Of a stretch of 64,000 nucleotides of DNA, positions 7,442 through 16,335 are shown piece after piece. Source of the stretch: Sphingobium estronivorans (GTDB taxonomy: Bacteria; Pseudomonadota; Alphaproteobacteria; Sphingomonadales; Sphingomonadaceae); contig NZ_LFCT01000029.1 in assembly GCF_008692605.1 (NCBI RefSeq), forward strand, positions 1-64,000, read 5' to 3'. The notes under the pieces are model-generated. The model did not search any database. It was not told the DNA's origin and saw only the letters and a program-made list of their open reading frames with translations. Both the position numbers and the translations under genes were made by a program. Every line of letters begins with the position of its first letter. Position 1 is the first letter of the stretch.

Positions 7442-8271
7442 TGTTCGTCCCTGTCGCCCCAGTCATCGCCCCAATCATCGCTCCAGCCACCGCTATAGCC
7501 ATCTCCAGCGCTGTTGGCGGCACCGCATTTATCGCCCGTCCGCTCTGCCTCACCAGCCGCTTGATCGGCGTGGGTCTGCTCGGGGTCGCGCTGCTGCTGA
7601 GCGCACCGGCCTTTGCGGACCAGAATATCGTCGCGGCGGACAGCGCGCAGGTCGATTGCCAAGCGTCCGCCAAGGATCTGACCCGCATCAGTCTCGTCGA
7701 GGATGAATTTGCCAGCGTGTCCAAAATCGCGTCCGGCAATGCTGCCGAGGATTTCGCGGTCGTCAACGAGCCGGTGCGCGGCGACATCTATCTCTCGGTG
7801 CCTGACGGCTTTGCAAGACCAACGCTCTCCTTCTTCGGCACCAGCAAGCGCGGCTATGTCTATAAATTCGTCTGCCGCATCGGCGGCGACCAGGCGGCTC
7901 AAATCTTTGTCTCCAATCCCGCGATCGCAGCTGAGAACGGGGCGGGGCAAAAGGCAAGTCCCCAGGAAGCGGCCGTCGAACTTATGCAGGCCATGTACGC
8001 CAATGGTACGCCACCTGGCTATGAAATGCGCCAGCGCTCGCTGCGCGCCGTGCAGGTGGGCGATCTCAAGGTCCAGATGATCGCGGAATATCGCGGATCG
8101 GACCTGACGGGCAAGGTGCTGCGCATCGAGAATAAGGGCGCGAAACCCGTCGACCTCAACGAGGCGACCGTCGCGCCCGGCAACACGCTCGCCGTCTCGA
8201 TCGCTCAGGCCAGGCTCGCGCCCGGCAAGGTCACGACGGCCTATCTCATCTCGCAAAATGGGAGGCCCTGA
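7438..8271 (+). CDS. traK: Type-F conjugative transfer secretin-like protein TraK
   Basis: 277 residues, periplasmic/outer-membrane core component (VirB9-like) that works with TraB and TraV. It has an unusually long N-terminal region before the signal-like helix (LIGVGLLGVALLLSAPAFA), so the export signal begins around residue 40; a later start may be the real one but no other ribosome site is clear. The mature part has the beta-rich TraK pattern, including ISLVEDEFASVSKI, FFGTSKRGYVYKFVC and TPPGYEM..RAVQVGDLKVQ, then a C-terminal domain ending SQNGRP. Overlaps traE and traB by a few bases. Confidence 0.85.
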   Translation: MMFVPVAPVIAPIIAPATAIAISSAVGGTAFIARPLCLTSRLIGVGLLGVALLLSAPAFADQNIVAADSAQVDCQASAKDLTRISLVEDEFASVSKIASGNAAEDFAVVNEPVRGDIYLSVPDGFARPTLSFFGTSKRGYVYKFVCRIGGDQAAQIFVSNPAIAAENGAGQKASPQEAAVELMQAMYANGTPPGYEMRQRSLRAVQVGDLKVQMIAEYRGSDLTGKVLRIENKGAKPVDLNEATVAPGNTLAVSIAQARLAPGKVTTAYLISQNGRP

Positions 8272-9611
8272 TGGCTTTGGCGGATCTCTTCGCGCGCAGG
8301 CGCACGGTGCAGGACATCATAGAGGCGCAAGAGGGGGAGGTATCTCCCGTCAGCCCGGACCTCGCGGGCAATGAGGTGGTGCGCCGCAAGCAGCGGTTGC
8401 TCCTCGCCGGCGCCGCGGCCATTGGCCTTGTCGCCTCCTCCTTCTGGATCTTCAGCGGGGACAGGAAAAAGCCCGATGTCGAGACCGGCAGCGGCGAGGA
8501 AGTCGATGTGTCGACCAAGGATCTCGTCAATCGCAACCTCTCCCAGCAGGAGTGGATGGCGATGTCGGAAAACCAGTTCCAGGCCCAGGAAAATCAGCTG
8601 AAGGCCGTCGGCGGCCAGCAGCAGCGCATGGATCAGCTCGCCGCACAGGTCGAAGCATTGAAAGCCCAGAACCAGGAAATGCAGGCCGACGGCCAGCGGG
8701 TGCTCACCGCCTATCAGGCGGAGAATGACCAGTTGAAGCGCCAGATCGCCGAGCGGCGCCCGGTCCAGGCGCCCACCCCTGGCCCATCCGCGCTCTACGG
8801 ACCCAATGGCCCGCAAAGCTATCAGCGCCCCGACGCGGCGAACGCGTCGGCGGCGCAGCGCGCGATGGAGGTGGCCGGGCGCGGCAATGAGGTCAAGATG
8901 GTGAGCTTCACCAGCGCCGACACCGGCACGGCGTCCAAGGTCGCCAGGGGCAGCACCGTCTATGCCGACAGCCCCAATTATCTACCCCCCAACAGCTTCG
9001 CGCGCGCGCGGGTGGTCGTGGGGGTCGATGCAAGCGCGGGTGTGAACAGCCAGACCGATCCGCTCCCGGTGGTGCTGCGCATCACCGGACCCGCCCGCTC
9101 GGTCTTCGCCAATGGCAAGCTCCTCACCACCCGGATCGAGGGCTGTCTCGTCAATGGCGCGGCGCGCGGTGATCTCTCCAGCGAAAAGGTCTATGTGAAA
9201 CTCCAGAAGATGACCTGCCCGCAGCCGGGCGGCCGCTATGCGGTCTCGGAGGTAAAGGGGTTCATCGCCTTTGGCGGCAAGACCGGCGTGCGCGGGCGTG
9301 TGGTGTCGCGCGAAGGATCGCTGGTGACCCAGGCCTTCATGGCGGGGCTGGTCGGCGGCTTTGGCCGGGGCTTTTCGGCGAACGCCAACAGCATGTTCCA
9401 GGGCACCAATATCTCGACCAACGGCAAGCGCGACAAGCTTTCGACCGGGGATATCCTCGAAGGGGGGCTTGGCGAAGGCGTCGCCCAGACCGGCGACATG
9501 GTCTCCAAATATCTGATCGAGCGCGCCGAGCAATATCAGCCGGTAATCGAGATGCCGACCGGCATCGATGTGGAAATCGTCTTTTTGGAGGGTGTCTATG
9601 TCCGCAATTGA
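8271..9611 (+). CDS. traB: Conjugative transfer protein TraB (VirB10-like)
   Basis: 446 residues, bridging the inner and outer membranes. Cytoplasmic N-terminus, then a membrane helix at ~43-62 (LLLAGAAAIGLVASSFWIF). A Gln/Glu-rich coiled coil follows at ~90-165 (WMAMSENQFQAQENQLKAVG, LAAQVEALKAQNQEMQ), then a Pro-rich linker (RRPVQAPTPGPSALYGPNGP). The C-terminal VirB10/TrbI domain starts near residue 230 (YLPPNSFARARVVVGVDAS) and includes RITGPARSVFANGKLL, EGCLVNGAARGDLSSEKVYVKL and GVRGRVVSREGSLV. With TraK and TraV it forms the core complex through which substrate passes. Confidence 0.92.
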   Translation: MALADLFARRRTVQDIIEAQEGEVSPVSPDLAGNEVVRRKQRLLLAGAAAIGLVASSFWIFSGDRKKPDVETGSGEEVDVSTKDLVNRNLSQQEWMAMSENQFQAQENQLKAVGGQQQRMDQLAAQVEALKAQNQEMQADGQRVLTAYQAENDQLKRQIAERRPVQAPTPGPSALYGPNGPQSYQRPDAANASAAQRAMEVAGRGNEVKMVSFTSADTGTASKVARGSTVYADSPNYLPPNSFARARVVVGVDASAGVNSQTDPLPVVLRITGPARSVFANGKLLTTRIEGCLVNGAARGDLSSEKVYVKLQKMTCPQPGGRYAVSEVKGFIAFGGKTGVRGRVVSREGSLVTQAFMAGLVGGFGRGFSANANSMFQGTNISTNGKRDKLSTGDILEGGLGEGVAQTGDMVSKYLIERAEQYQPVIEMPTGIDVEIVFLEGVYVRN

Positions 9612-10488
9612 ACCCCTGCGTCGCCTGGGAGCGGCCGTCCGCTCCTATCGTTTCATTCCTCTGGGGCTGGCCAGCCTTGGCCTTGCGAGCCTCAGCCTCG
9701 CGGCCGATGTGCCCGCGGTGGACCAGGCGGTGCGCGACGCGCTGAAAGCCAGGCTGCCCAAGACGGCCGTCAACGCGATCGATTGTACGAAGGTGCGGGG
9801 CCTGTGCGAAATCACCGCCGGCACCAATCTCTTCTATGTCGATCCCGGGGCGCGCTATCTCATCATCGGCCGTATCTACGACATGCAGACCCGCCAGGAT
9901 CTGACCGCGGCGCGCCTGCTGGAAATGAACCCGGACATGTTGGTCGGTGCAGCGGCGTCCGCCAATGCGGCGGCCAATGTCACGGGACAGGACGCGCAGC
10001 GGGCGGTCGCGGCGGCTACGACCGGCAACGCCCAGGCCGACCAGCTGCCCGCCGCGCCAGGCCCACGCACACTCTCGCTGGATGGGCTCGGCAAGGAGGG
10101 CGCGATCGTCTGGGGCAACCCGCAGGGGCCGAGCGTCACCGTTTTCACGGATTTTCGCTGCGGCTATTGCCGCGCGCTGTCCAATGTCCTGCGCCAGATG
10201 AACGTCAGGGTGATCGAGCGGCCGATCTCGGTGCTCGGCAGCCGCGATCTTGCCGATCGCGTCTATTGCGCGAAGGATCGCGAGCAGGCGCTCCACGCCG
10301 CCTATGCCGGAGAGCCGATGCGCGGCGGCGCGACTTGCGACACGACGGGTCTCGACGCCAACGAGGCCTTTGCCCGGAGCCATGGCCTCAACGGCACGCC
10401 GGTCATTGTCCGCAGCGATGGCGCGGTGCTCGAAGGCTATCGCCCCCGCGACTTTCTCGAACGCTGGCTCAAGGAGGTTCGGTCGTGA
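9598..10488 (+). CDS. dsbC: DsbC-type thiol:disulfide isomerase of the transfer operon
   Basis: 296 residues. A signal-anchor-like N-terminus (FIPLGLASLGLASLSLAA) precedes an N-terminal dimerisation-like part (VDQAVRDALKARLPKTAVNAIDC). A thioredoxin fold starts near residue 180 with the redox motif CGYC (VFTDFRCGYCRALSNV) and the cis-Pro loop NGTPVIV. It corrects disulfide bonds in Cys-rich transfer proteins; in this operon TraU and the very Cys-rich TraN are the obvious clients. The start at 9598 overlaps traB and avoids a non-native upstream extension. The stop overlaps the traV GTG. Confidence 0.88.
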   Translation: MSAIEPLRRLGAAVRSYRFIPLGLASLGLASLSLAADVPAVDQAVRDALKARLPKTAVNAIDCTKVRGLCEITAGTNLFYVDPGARYLIIGRIYDMQTRQDLTAARLLEMNPDMLVGAAASANAAANVTGQDAQRAVAAATTGNAQADQLPAAPGPRTLSLDGLGKEGAIVWGNPQGPSVTVFTDFRCGYCRALSNVLRQMNVRVIERPISVLGSRDLADRVYCAKDREQALHAAYAGEPMRGGATCDTTGLDANEAFARSHGLNGTPVIVRSDGAVLEGYRPRDFLERWLKEVRS

Positions 10489-11282
10489 GCCGGGCGGCCA
10501 TGGCGTGGCGGAGTGGTCGCCCGATCACCGCACTCCTCAGCCTCGGCTTGCTCAGCGGATGCGCGGGCCTCGGTGGCAACATCAAGGGCAGTTTTGCCTG
10601 CGCGGCGCCCGATGGGATCTGCGCCCCCAGCGCGGTGATCGACGATCGGGCGCTGGCGATGATCACGGCTGATCCCTCGGCCGATGCGATGCCGGCCGGA
10701 CCGTACCTTGAGCAGCGCGGCAAGCCATCGTCGGCCCATAGCGCCGCGGTCCAGTCCCCCGGCACGCTGGTCACCGCGGGCGCCACGCGGACGGGCGAGC
10801 GGGTGATGCGGGTCGTCTTCCCTGCCTACATCGATGAGCGTGGGCGGCTGCATGAGGCGAGCGCGGTGCATGCCGTCGTCGCGCAGGGGGAATGGCAGAG
10901 CGCGCGAGCGTCAAGCGAACCAGCACCGACCCGCAACGCGCTGGCCGCCGCGCCCAATATGCCGAACCTTTCCGAGGCGGTCGACCGTGCGGACACGCCG
11001 TTGGCCGTCGATCCCACGCTGCTCACGCCGGCTGCGGTTGAAGCCGCGCGCGCGCGCAAGGCCGATCCGGTCGGCGCCATCAAGTCGGATGTGGCGCGCC
11101 GCCTCGCCGCTTCGCGGCGCGACGGGACCATGCCGCCCTCCGTGCCGACCGCTGGCGCCGAGGTGCCCGGTTCGCCACCGCCCGTGCCACCGGCGGCGAG
11201 GGGCTCCGCGCCGCCAGCAAAGCCGGTTCAGCCCACGGTGCGCGCAGCCGCCTTTCCCGCTGCTGTCGCGGAGGAGGAATGA
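10485..11282 (+). CDS. traV: Conjugative transfer lipoprotein TraV
   Basis: 265 residues with a lipoprotein signal ending LLSGC (ITALLSLGLLSGCAGLGG), so it is probably anchored in the outer membrane as the VirB7-like part of the core complex. A conserved Cys pair follows (GSFACAAPDGICAPSAVI), typical of TraV. The middle (VFPAYIDERGRLHEASAVHAVVAQGEW) matches the TraV core, and the rest is Ala/Pro-rich and probably disordered. The start is GTG overlapping the dsbC stop. Longer in its tail than F TraV (about 170 residues). Confidence 0.85.
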   Translation: MSRAAMAWRSGRPITALLSLGLLSGCAGLGGNIKGSFACAAPDGICAPSAVIDDRALAMITADPSADAMPAGPYLEQRGKPSSAHSAAVQSPGTLVTAGATRTGERVMRVVFPAYIDERGRLHEASAVHAVVAQGEWQSARASSEPAPTRNALAAAPNMPNLSEAVDRADTPLAVDPTLLTPAAVEAARARKADPVGAIKSDVARRLAASRRDGTMPPSVPTAGAEVPGSPPPVPPAARGSAPPAKPVQPTVRAAAFPAAVAEEE

Positions 11283-13867
11283 TGGCAAAGCCCAATTTCA
11301 TGAACCGGCTGATGGCGGGCCTGCTGGGGGACAGTAGGGGGCCTGACGCCGATCGGCCCGATCTTGGCGTCCCGATGCTCGCCCACTGGCTTCCCTATCG
11401 CAGCTATGACGCAAAAAGCGGCATCTTCTATAACAGCGCCTCGCGCGGCTTCGTGCTGGAGGTCGCGCCGATGGTGGGCGCCGACGAACGCAGCGGCGAG
11501 ATTCTGGCCCAGTTCCTGTCCGAGGCAATCCCGACGCCGGGCTGTCTGCAATTTCACCAATGGATGAGCCCGCGCGTCGGCGAGCTCCTCTCCAAATGGT
11601 ATGTGCCCCGCTATCAGGCGCACGGCATTTACGAGCGCATGGCGAGGCACCGGGTCGAGCATATGACCCAGGGTGTTTGGACGTCGCTTTCGGCCGACGC
11701 GCCCTTTTGCCTGCGCCATCACCGCGTCGCCATCTCCTATTCCACCCCGGAATCCTCCCGCGTCTCCAATGACGAGATTACAGGCGTCATGGACGGCCTC
11801 ATCTCCGCGCTAGCCTCGATCAATGTGTCGGCCCGCAAGATGGACCCGCCCGCGCTCATCGCCTGGATCGACGATATCACCTCGCCCACGACCGCACCCG
11901 GGGACGATGCCGTCAGCTATAATGCCTTCGACAGCATTGCCGACCAGGCGATCCGGCGCGATATCGAGATGCGCGTCGAGGCCGATCGCATCTTGTTGCG
12001 GACCGAACGCTTCCGTCCGACCGGGCGGGAGATCGACGGCACGCCCGAGATTGGCGAGATTTACCCCGACGTCTTCGATATACGCTCCTTCTCGGTGCGC
12101 AACCTGCCGCAGCGCTGGGCGCCCTGGGATGTCGGGCGGCTGATCGGCGACATGTTCACCGACAAGCTGCGCATGCCCTGTCCGGTGGCCACCAATCTCT
12201 GCATCGATTTTCCCGATGTGGAGGCGGCGACCAGCAAGGCGGGCTTTAAATATATGCGCACCACCAGCCTTGCCGACAGCAAGTCGGCCCGCTTCCTGCC
12301 GCAATTGAAGGAGCAGAGCCAGGAATGGGCGCATGTCAATGAGGCGATGAAGCAGGGGAGGAAGCTTGTCCGCCTCTTCTACTCGGTGACCACCTTCTCG
12401 CCCAAGGGCAAGGGCGACAGCAATGAGCGAGTGCTGAAATCCGTCTACCGCGCGGCGGGCTGGGATCTGCTCGACGACCGCTACCTCCAGGTCATGGGGC
12501 TGCTCTGCGCCATGCCCATGACGATGGCGAACGGCCTTTCGAGGGACCTGGAGCGCATGAAGCGGATGCGCACCATGCTCACCACGACTGCCGCCAACCT
12601 CGCGCCGATCCAGGGCGAATATCTGGGCGGACCGATCCCGCACATGCTGCTGGTCGGCCGGCGGGGACAGCCTTTCTTCTGGAGCCCGTTCGAAAATGGC
12701 GCGGGCAATCATAATGTCGCGGTGTTCGGCAAATCGGGATCGGGCAAGTCGGTCGCGCTCCAGGAATTGTGCGCCTCGCTCTGCGGCGCCGGCGCGCGGG
12801 TGGTGGTGATCGATGACGGGCGCTCGTTCGAACATTCGGCCAAGCTCCAGGGCGGCGCCTTTGTCGAATTCACCATGGCGTCAGGCTTCTGCCTCAACCC
12901 TTTCAGCATGATCGATGCGGAGTTGGCGGCGCATGATCAGGACTACCGGCTCGATTGCCTGGCGATGCTCAAGGCCATCGTCAATCAGATGGCGCGGCAT
13001 ATCGATGTGCTGAACGACACTGAGCGCGGCCTCATCGACGGCGCCGTCAATGACGTGTGGGAAGAGAAAGGGCGCGGCGGTGCAATCGATGATGTGATCG
13101 CCGCGCTCGACCGGACCGGCAACGACATGGCGATCGCGCTTGGCATTGCGATGCGCCCTTTCTCGTCGCGCGGCACGTTCGGGAGCTTTTTCGTGGGCGA
13201 GGTGTCGTTCGAACTTTCGGCCAACCTCACGGTTTTCGAGCTCTCCGACCTTTCCTCGCGCGAAGAGCTGCGCAGCGTGGTGCTGACCGCGATCATGTTC
13301 ATGGCGCAGCAGATGATGCGCAAGCTTGACCGGTCCATTCCCAAGGCGCTGTTGCTCGATGAAGCCTGGCAGATTCTGCGGGGCGGGGCGATGGCCGACT
13401 TTATCGAGACCTATGCGCGCACTTGCCGCAAATATGGTGCGTCGCTGGTGACCGCGACCCAGTCTCTCAACGACTATTATAAGTCGGCAGGCTCGATCGC
13501 GGCACTGGAGAATAGTGACTGGTTCGTGATCCTCCAGCACAAGCCGGAAACCATTGCCGACTTCAAGAAGCATGATCGCTTCGAGATGGACGACTATACC
13601 GACGCGCTTCTTCGATCTCTGAAACGCAATGGATTTGAATATTCCGACATCATGATCAAGGGCCCCGAGACATTGGCGGTCGGGCGTCTGGTCCTCGATC
13701 CCTATTCGGCGACCCTCTTCTCATCGAGCCCCAAAACCTTCGCGGCGATCGAACAGATGGTCGCGCAGGGGATGCCGATGAGCCAGGCGATCGAGCGGAT
13801 CGCCTTTCCCGACCAGCCCGACAAATGGTCGACCGATCCCCAAAATGTTCCGATGGCAGCGGAGTAG
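11279..13867 (+). CDS. traC: Conjugative transfer ATPase TraC (VirB4-like)
   Basis: 862 residues, the ATPase that powers pilus assembly at the inner membrane. The N-terminal TraC_F-IV region has YDAKSGIFYNSASRGFVLEV and later PLLIW-type segments such as SVTTFSPKGKGDSNERV. Walker A is GKSGSGKS at ~residue 485 and Walker B ALLLDEAW at ~690. C-terminal motifs include CRKYGASLVTATQSLNDYY and SDWFVILQHKPETIADFKK. Length is close to the family norm (875 in F). The ATG overlaps the traV stop. Confidence 0.95.
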   Translation: MMAKPNFMNRLMAGLLGDSRGPDADRPDLGVPMLAHWLPYRSYDAKSGIFYNSASRGFVLEVAPMVGADERSGEILAQFLSEAIPTPGCLQFHQWMSPRVGELLSKWYVPRYQAHGIYERMARHRVEHMTQGVWTSLSADAPFCLRHHRVAISYSTPESSRVSNDEITGVMDGLISALASINVSARKMDPPALIAWIDDITSPTTAPGDDAVSYNAFDSIADQAIRRDIEMRVEADRILLRTERFRPTGREIDGTPEIGEIYPDVFDIRSFSVRNLPQRWAPWDVGRLIGDMFTDKLRMPCPVATNLCIDFPDVEAATSKAGFKYMRTTSLADSKSARFLPQLKEQSQEWAHVNEAMKQGRKLVRLFYSVTTFSPKGKGDSNERVLKSVYRAAGWDLLDDRYLQVMGLLCAMPMTMANGLSRDLERMKRMRTMLTTTAANLAPIQGEYLGGPIPHMLLVGRRGQPFFWSPFENGAGNHNVAVFGKSGSGKSVALQELCASLCGAGARVVVIDDGRSFEHSAKLQGGAFVEFTMASGFCLNPFSMIDAELAAHDQDYRLDCLAMLKAIVNQMARHIDVLNDTERGLIDGAVNDVWEEKGRGGAIDDVIAALDRTGNDMAIALGIAMRPFSSRGTFGSFFVGEVSFELSANLTVFELSDLSSREELRSVVLTAIMFMAQQMMRKLDRSIPKALLLDEAWQILRGGAMADFIETYARTCRKYGASLVTATQSLNDYYKSAGSIAALENSDWFVILQHKPETIADFKKHDRFEMDDYTDALLRSLKRNGFEYSDIMIKGPETLAVGRLVLDPYSATLFSSSPKTFAAIEQMVAQGMPMSQAIERIAFPDQPDKWSTDPQNVPMAAE

Positions 13868-13872
13868 GCCCG

Positions 13873-14238
13873 ATGCAGATACGGCCCATTGTGTTTGACA
13901 GCGCCACCGTGAGGCAGCGGCGACGTCGGCGTCGCGACTGGGCGACGATCGCCTATGCGACCCTTCATCTGACCGGCTTTGCCGCAGGCATCCTGCTGAT
14001 GAGCTGGGGAGTCTTCATCCTCTTCTTTCTCACGATCGGCGGCTTCTCGATCGACGGGCTGATGCACCAGCTCGGCAATCTGACCGCCCGCTATCTGGTC
14101 GCGGACCCGCTCCGGGCGGCCCGGTTCCAGCATCAACTCCTCGCGGTCCACGCTCTCATCACCCTCACCATCCTCTTCCTCCGGCGGCACCGCCTTCTCC
14201 GCGTCACGCCAGGACTAAGGAGCGCGCGCCATGGCTGA
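13873..14238 (+). CDS. Small membrane protein of the transfer operon, unknown
   Basis: 121 residues, not recognised. A basic N-terminus (VRQRRRRRRDWATIAY) precedes a long hydrophobic region (LHLTGFAAGILLMSWGVFILFFLTIGGFSI), a loop, and a second helix (LLAVHALITLTILFLRRHR). The predicted topology is two membrane helices. It sits between traC and trbI and overlaps trbI by eight bases, so it is co-expressed with the apparatus. The position corresponds roughly to F trbI/traR-type accessory genes but I see no similarity. The start was set at ATG 13873, five bases after the traC stop. Confidence 0.65.
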   Translation: MQIRPIVFDSATVRQRRRRRRDWATIAYATLHLTGFAAGILLMSWGVFILFFLTIGGFSIDGLMHQLGNLTARYLVADPLRAARFQHQLLAVHALITLTILFLRRHRLLRVTPGLRSARHG

Positions 14239-14896
14239 GCAGCAGGAACTCGATCTCCCCACGCCCCATTCCGCGTCCATTCCCACTATGCCCGGTCGCA
14301 CCAGCTTCTTTGGCGGCTTCACCCGCGGCCAATTGGTTGCCGGCGCCGCCATTGTCGCGGGCCTGATCTGGGGCATGTGGGTCACAAAGACGCTCGTGGC
14401 TCCTGTCCGGGACCGCATGGTCTCGGCCCGGCTGTCGGCGATCGTCGGCGACTATGTGCAGGCGCAGGCCCATTCCGCGTCACCGCCCCCGCAGGTCGAA
14501 GCCGAGATGCGCCGCTTCATGGCCTCGCTTGACCGGGAATTGCAGCGTCGCGCGCAAAAGGGCGAAATCGTCCTGGTCGGTGAGGCGGTGCTCTCGAAAA
14601 ACGTGCCCGACATCACCGAGAGCATCAGACAAGCGGTCTATGCCTCGGGGATTGTCCGGCCCAAACAGGCTAGTGCCCAGGACATGCTCGCGCTCCAGCG
14701 GCAGGCGATGCCGCCATCGCCTGCGGCACCTATGGCGACGCCTGATGCGGCGATCGATCCGATGGCCATGGCCGCGCCCCAGGCTGCGGAGGCGGCGCGG
14801 CCCTTTGCCGGTGCGCCGACGCCTGGCGTGCCGGGCGGCTATCCGGGCGCGTCCGTTTCGACCTTTGGAGGATCCGATGGCGCAGGCGGTCGGTAA
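14231..14896 (+). CDS. trbI: Type-F conjugative transfer protein TrbI
   Basis: 221 residues. One N-terminal membrane helix (GQLVAGAAIVAGLIWGMWVTKTLVAPV) precedes a periplasmic domain with the TrbI_Ftype pattern: SARLSAIVGDYVQAQA, FMASLDRELQRRAQKGEIVLVGEAVLSKNVPDITESIRQAVYASG. The C-terminal ~70 residues are Ala/Pro/Gly-rich and extend beyond the F homologue (128 residues). TrbI influences pilus retraction and length in F. It overlaps the genes on both sides. Confidence 0.82.
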   Translation: MAEQQELDLPTPHSASIPTMPGRTSFFGGFTRGQLVAGAAIVAGLIWGMWVTKTLVAPVRDRMVSARLSAIVGDYVQAQAHSASPPPQVEAEMRRFMASLDRELQRRAQKGEIVLVGEAVLSKNVPDITESIRQAVYASGIVRPKQASAQDMLALQRQAMPPSPAAPMATPDAAIDPMAMAAPQAAEAARPFAGAPTPGVPGGYPGASVSTFGGSDGAGGR

Positions 14897-15413
14897 TGCC
14901 CTGGCGCCGCGATGGCGCCCGCGCAAGCGGCTCTGGCTGTTGCTGGGCATGGGGCTTGCGGGGTGGGCGGTCTATGGCGCGCTGCGGGAATGGCGCAATG
15001 CCCATGCCTTCCTCATCAACCGGACGGACTCGCTGCCCAACTGGGCCTTCCTGATCCACCGCACCAAGAAACCGGCGAGGGGGGATTATATCTTCTTTAC
15101 CGCGCCCACCAATGCGCTCGTGACGCGGCACTTTGGCGCTTCGCCGCCGATGTTCGGCAAGCTGGTCTATGGTATGCCCGGCGATGTCGTCAGCCATCAG
15201 GGTGCGGTCGTGCGCGTCAATGGACGCCCGGTTGCGCGGATGAAGGCGCGGACGCGGTGGGGCGAGGTCCTGACGCCCGGTCCAACGGGTGTGATCCCCC
15301 AGGACTGCTATTATGTCGGCACGCCGCACAAGGACGGGTTCGACAGCCGCTACGCGGAGATTGGCCTTGTCTGCGTCCGTCAGATCATCGGTACCGGGGA
15401 GCCGGTGCTATGA
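14877..15413 (+). CDS. S26-family signal peptidase of the conjugation system (TraF-like)
   Basis: 178 residues with one N-terminal membrane helix (RLWLLLGMGLAGWAVYGAL). The peptidase S26 domain has the catalytic Ser in NRTDSLPNW (box B, usually S-M-P; here S-L-P), the general base Lys in GKLVYGMPGD, and the box E-like ending PQDCYYVGTPHKDGFDSRYAEIG. It probably trims the TraA propilin leader or other exported transfer proteins. Such peptidases occur in this position in sphingomonad and RP4-like systems; the enzyme is distinct from the thioredoxin-like TraF encoded further downstream. ATG overlaps the trbI end by about 20 bp. Confidence 0.88.
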   Translation: MAQAVGNALAPRWRPRKRLWLLLGMGLAGWAVYGALREWRNAHAFLINRTDSLPNWAFLIHRTKKPARGDYIFFTAPTNALVTRHFGASPPMFGKLVYGMPGDVVSHQGAVVRVNGRPVARMKARTRWGEVLTPGPTGVIPQDCYYVGTPHKDGFDSRYAEIGLVCVRQIIGTGEPVL

Positions 15414-16066
15414 GGCGGCTGGTGATGGGCACCATCGGGATGGTTGCGCTGGGCGGAATGCTGCTGGTCGGCGGCTCCATGCGTGGCGAGGCGAAGGATT
15501 ATGGCCAGGCCGGGCAAAGCTTCCCGGTGATCGAACCTGATCTGCTCGCGACCATCGAAGCGCGGCTGAAAGGCCGGCAAGCGAGTGGGGAGATGGCGCG
15601 CATGAACGCGGCCTTCGCCCAAAGGGTGGAAGCCAAGGTCCGCCGGCCCGATCCCGTCGTGGGTATCACACCGGCTCGGGAGGCGCGCAGCTGGCAGTTC
15701 GATCCGACCGTCACGCTCGAGCAGGATATTCGCGATTCCCAAGGCAGGCTTATCGCGGCCGCCGGGCAGCGCATCAATCCGCTCGATTTCGTGCGCCTCA
15801 GCCAGGATCTGGTGTTCATCGATGGCGATGATCCCGCGCAGATGGCCTGGGCGACCGGGCGCTACAGCGATGCCAGGGCCAAGATCATCCTCGTCAGCGG
15901 TTCGCCGATCGAGGAGATGACCAACCGCAAGCGCCGCTTCTATTTCGACCAGGAAGGGCGGCTCACCGGAAAATTCGGCATCCAGCATGTCCCGGCCGTG
16001 GTGAGCCCAGCGGGCAAGGTGATGCAGGTGAGCGAGCTGGTCCTCAAGCCGGGGAGGGCGGGCTGA
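15410..16066 (+). CDS. traW: Type-F conjugative transfer protein TraW
   Basis: 218 residues with a signal peptide (MVALGGMLLVGGSMRGEA). The periplasmic TraW domain includes DYGQAGQSFPVIEPDLLATIEARL, the RTRWFDPT-like RSWQFDPTVTLEQDIRDSQGRLI, and the C-terminal KIILVSGSP..RFYFDQEGRLTGKFGIQHVPAVVS. TraW works with TrbC and TraU in pilus assembly. Start ATGA overlaps the preceding stop, and the end overlaps the next gene by one base. Confidence 0.92.
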   Translation: MRRLVMGTIGMVALGGMLLVGGSMRGEAKDYGQAGQSFPVIEPDLLATIEARLKGRQASGEMARMNAAFAQRVEAKVRRPDPVVGITPAREARSWQFDPTVTLEQDIRDSQGRLIAAAGQRINPLDFVRLSQDLVFIDGDDPAQMAWATGRYSDARAKIILVSGSPIEEMTNRKRRFYFDQEGRLTGKFGIQHVPAVVSPAGKVMQVSELVLKPGRAG

Positions 16067-16335
16067 TGCCGCTCTGGCTCGATCTTCTGCGAACGCCCAT
16101 GGCGGCGCCGGAAACGCGCTTCCTTAAAATCATGCGCCGCGCCTGGATGGCGCTGTGCCTCGTCCTTGCCGCTACGATCGCGCTGTTTGGCCCGATCCGG
16201 TCGCTGATCGGCCCCAGCGCGCCGCGACTGGTCGCCGGCCTCCTGCTGCTGACTGCCGTCCAGACCCTCGTCTATTTCCGCGTCAAAGGCCGTGCCGACA
16301 ATGCCTATCTGATGACAGCAGGAGAGCGCGAATGA
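16066..16335 (+). CDS. Small membrane protein of the transfer operon, unknown
   Basis: 89 residues with two predicted membrane helices (WMALCLVLAATIALFGPIRSLI and LVAGLLLLTAVQTLVYFRV), not recognised. The start overlaps the traW stop (TGATG) and the stop overlaps the traU start, so it is translated as part of the operon. The tight packing argues that it is a real gene. It may be a lineage-specific inner-membrane part of the apparatus; nothing more can be said. Confidence 0.65.
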   Translation: MPLWLDLLRTPMAAPETRFLKIMRRAWMALCLVLAATIALFGPIRSLIGPSAPRLVAGLLLLTAVQTLVYFRVKGRADNAYLMTAGERE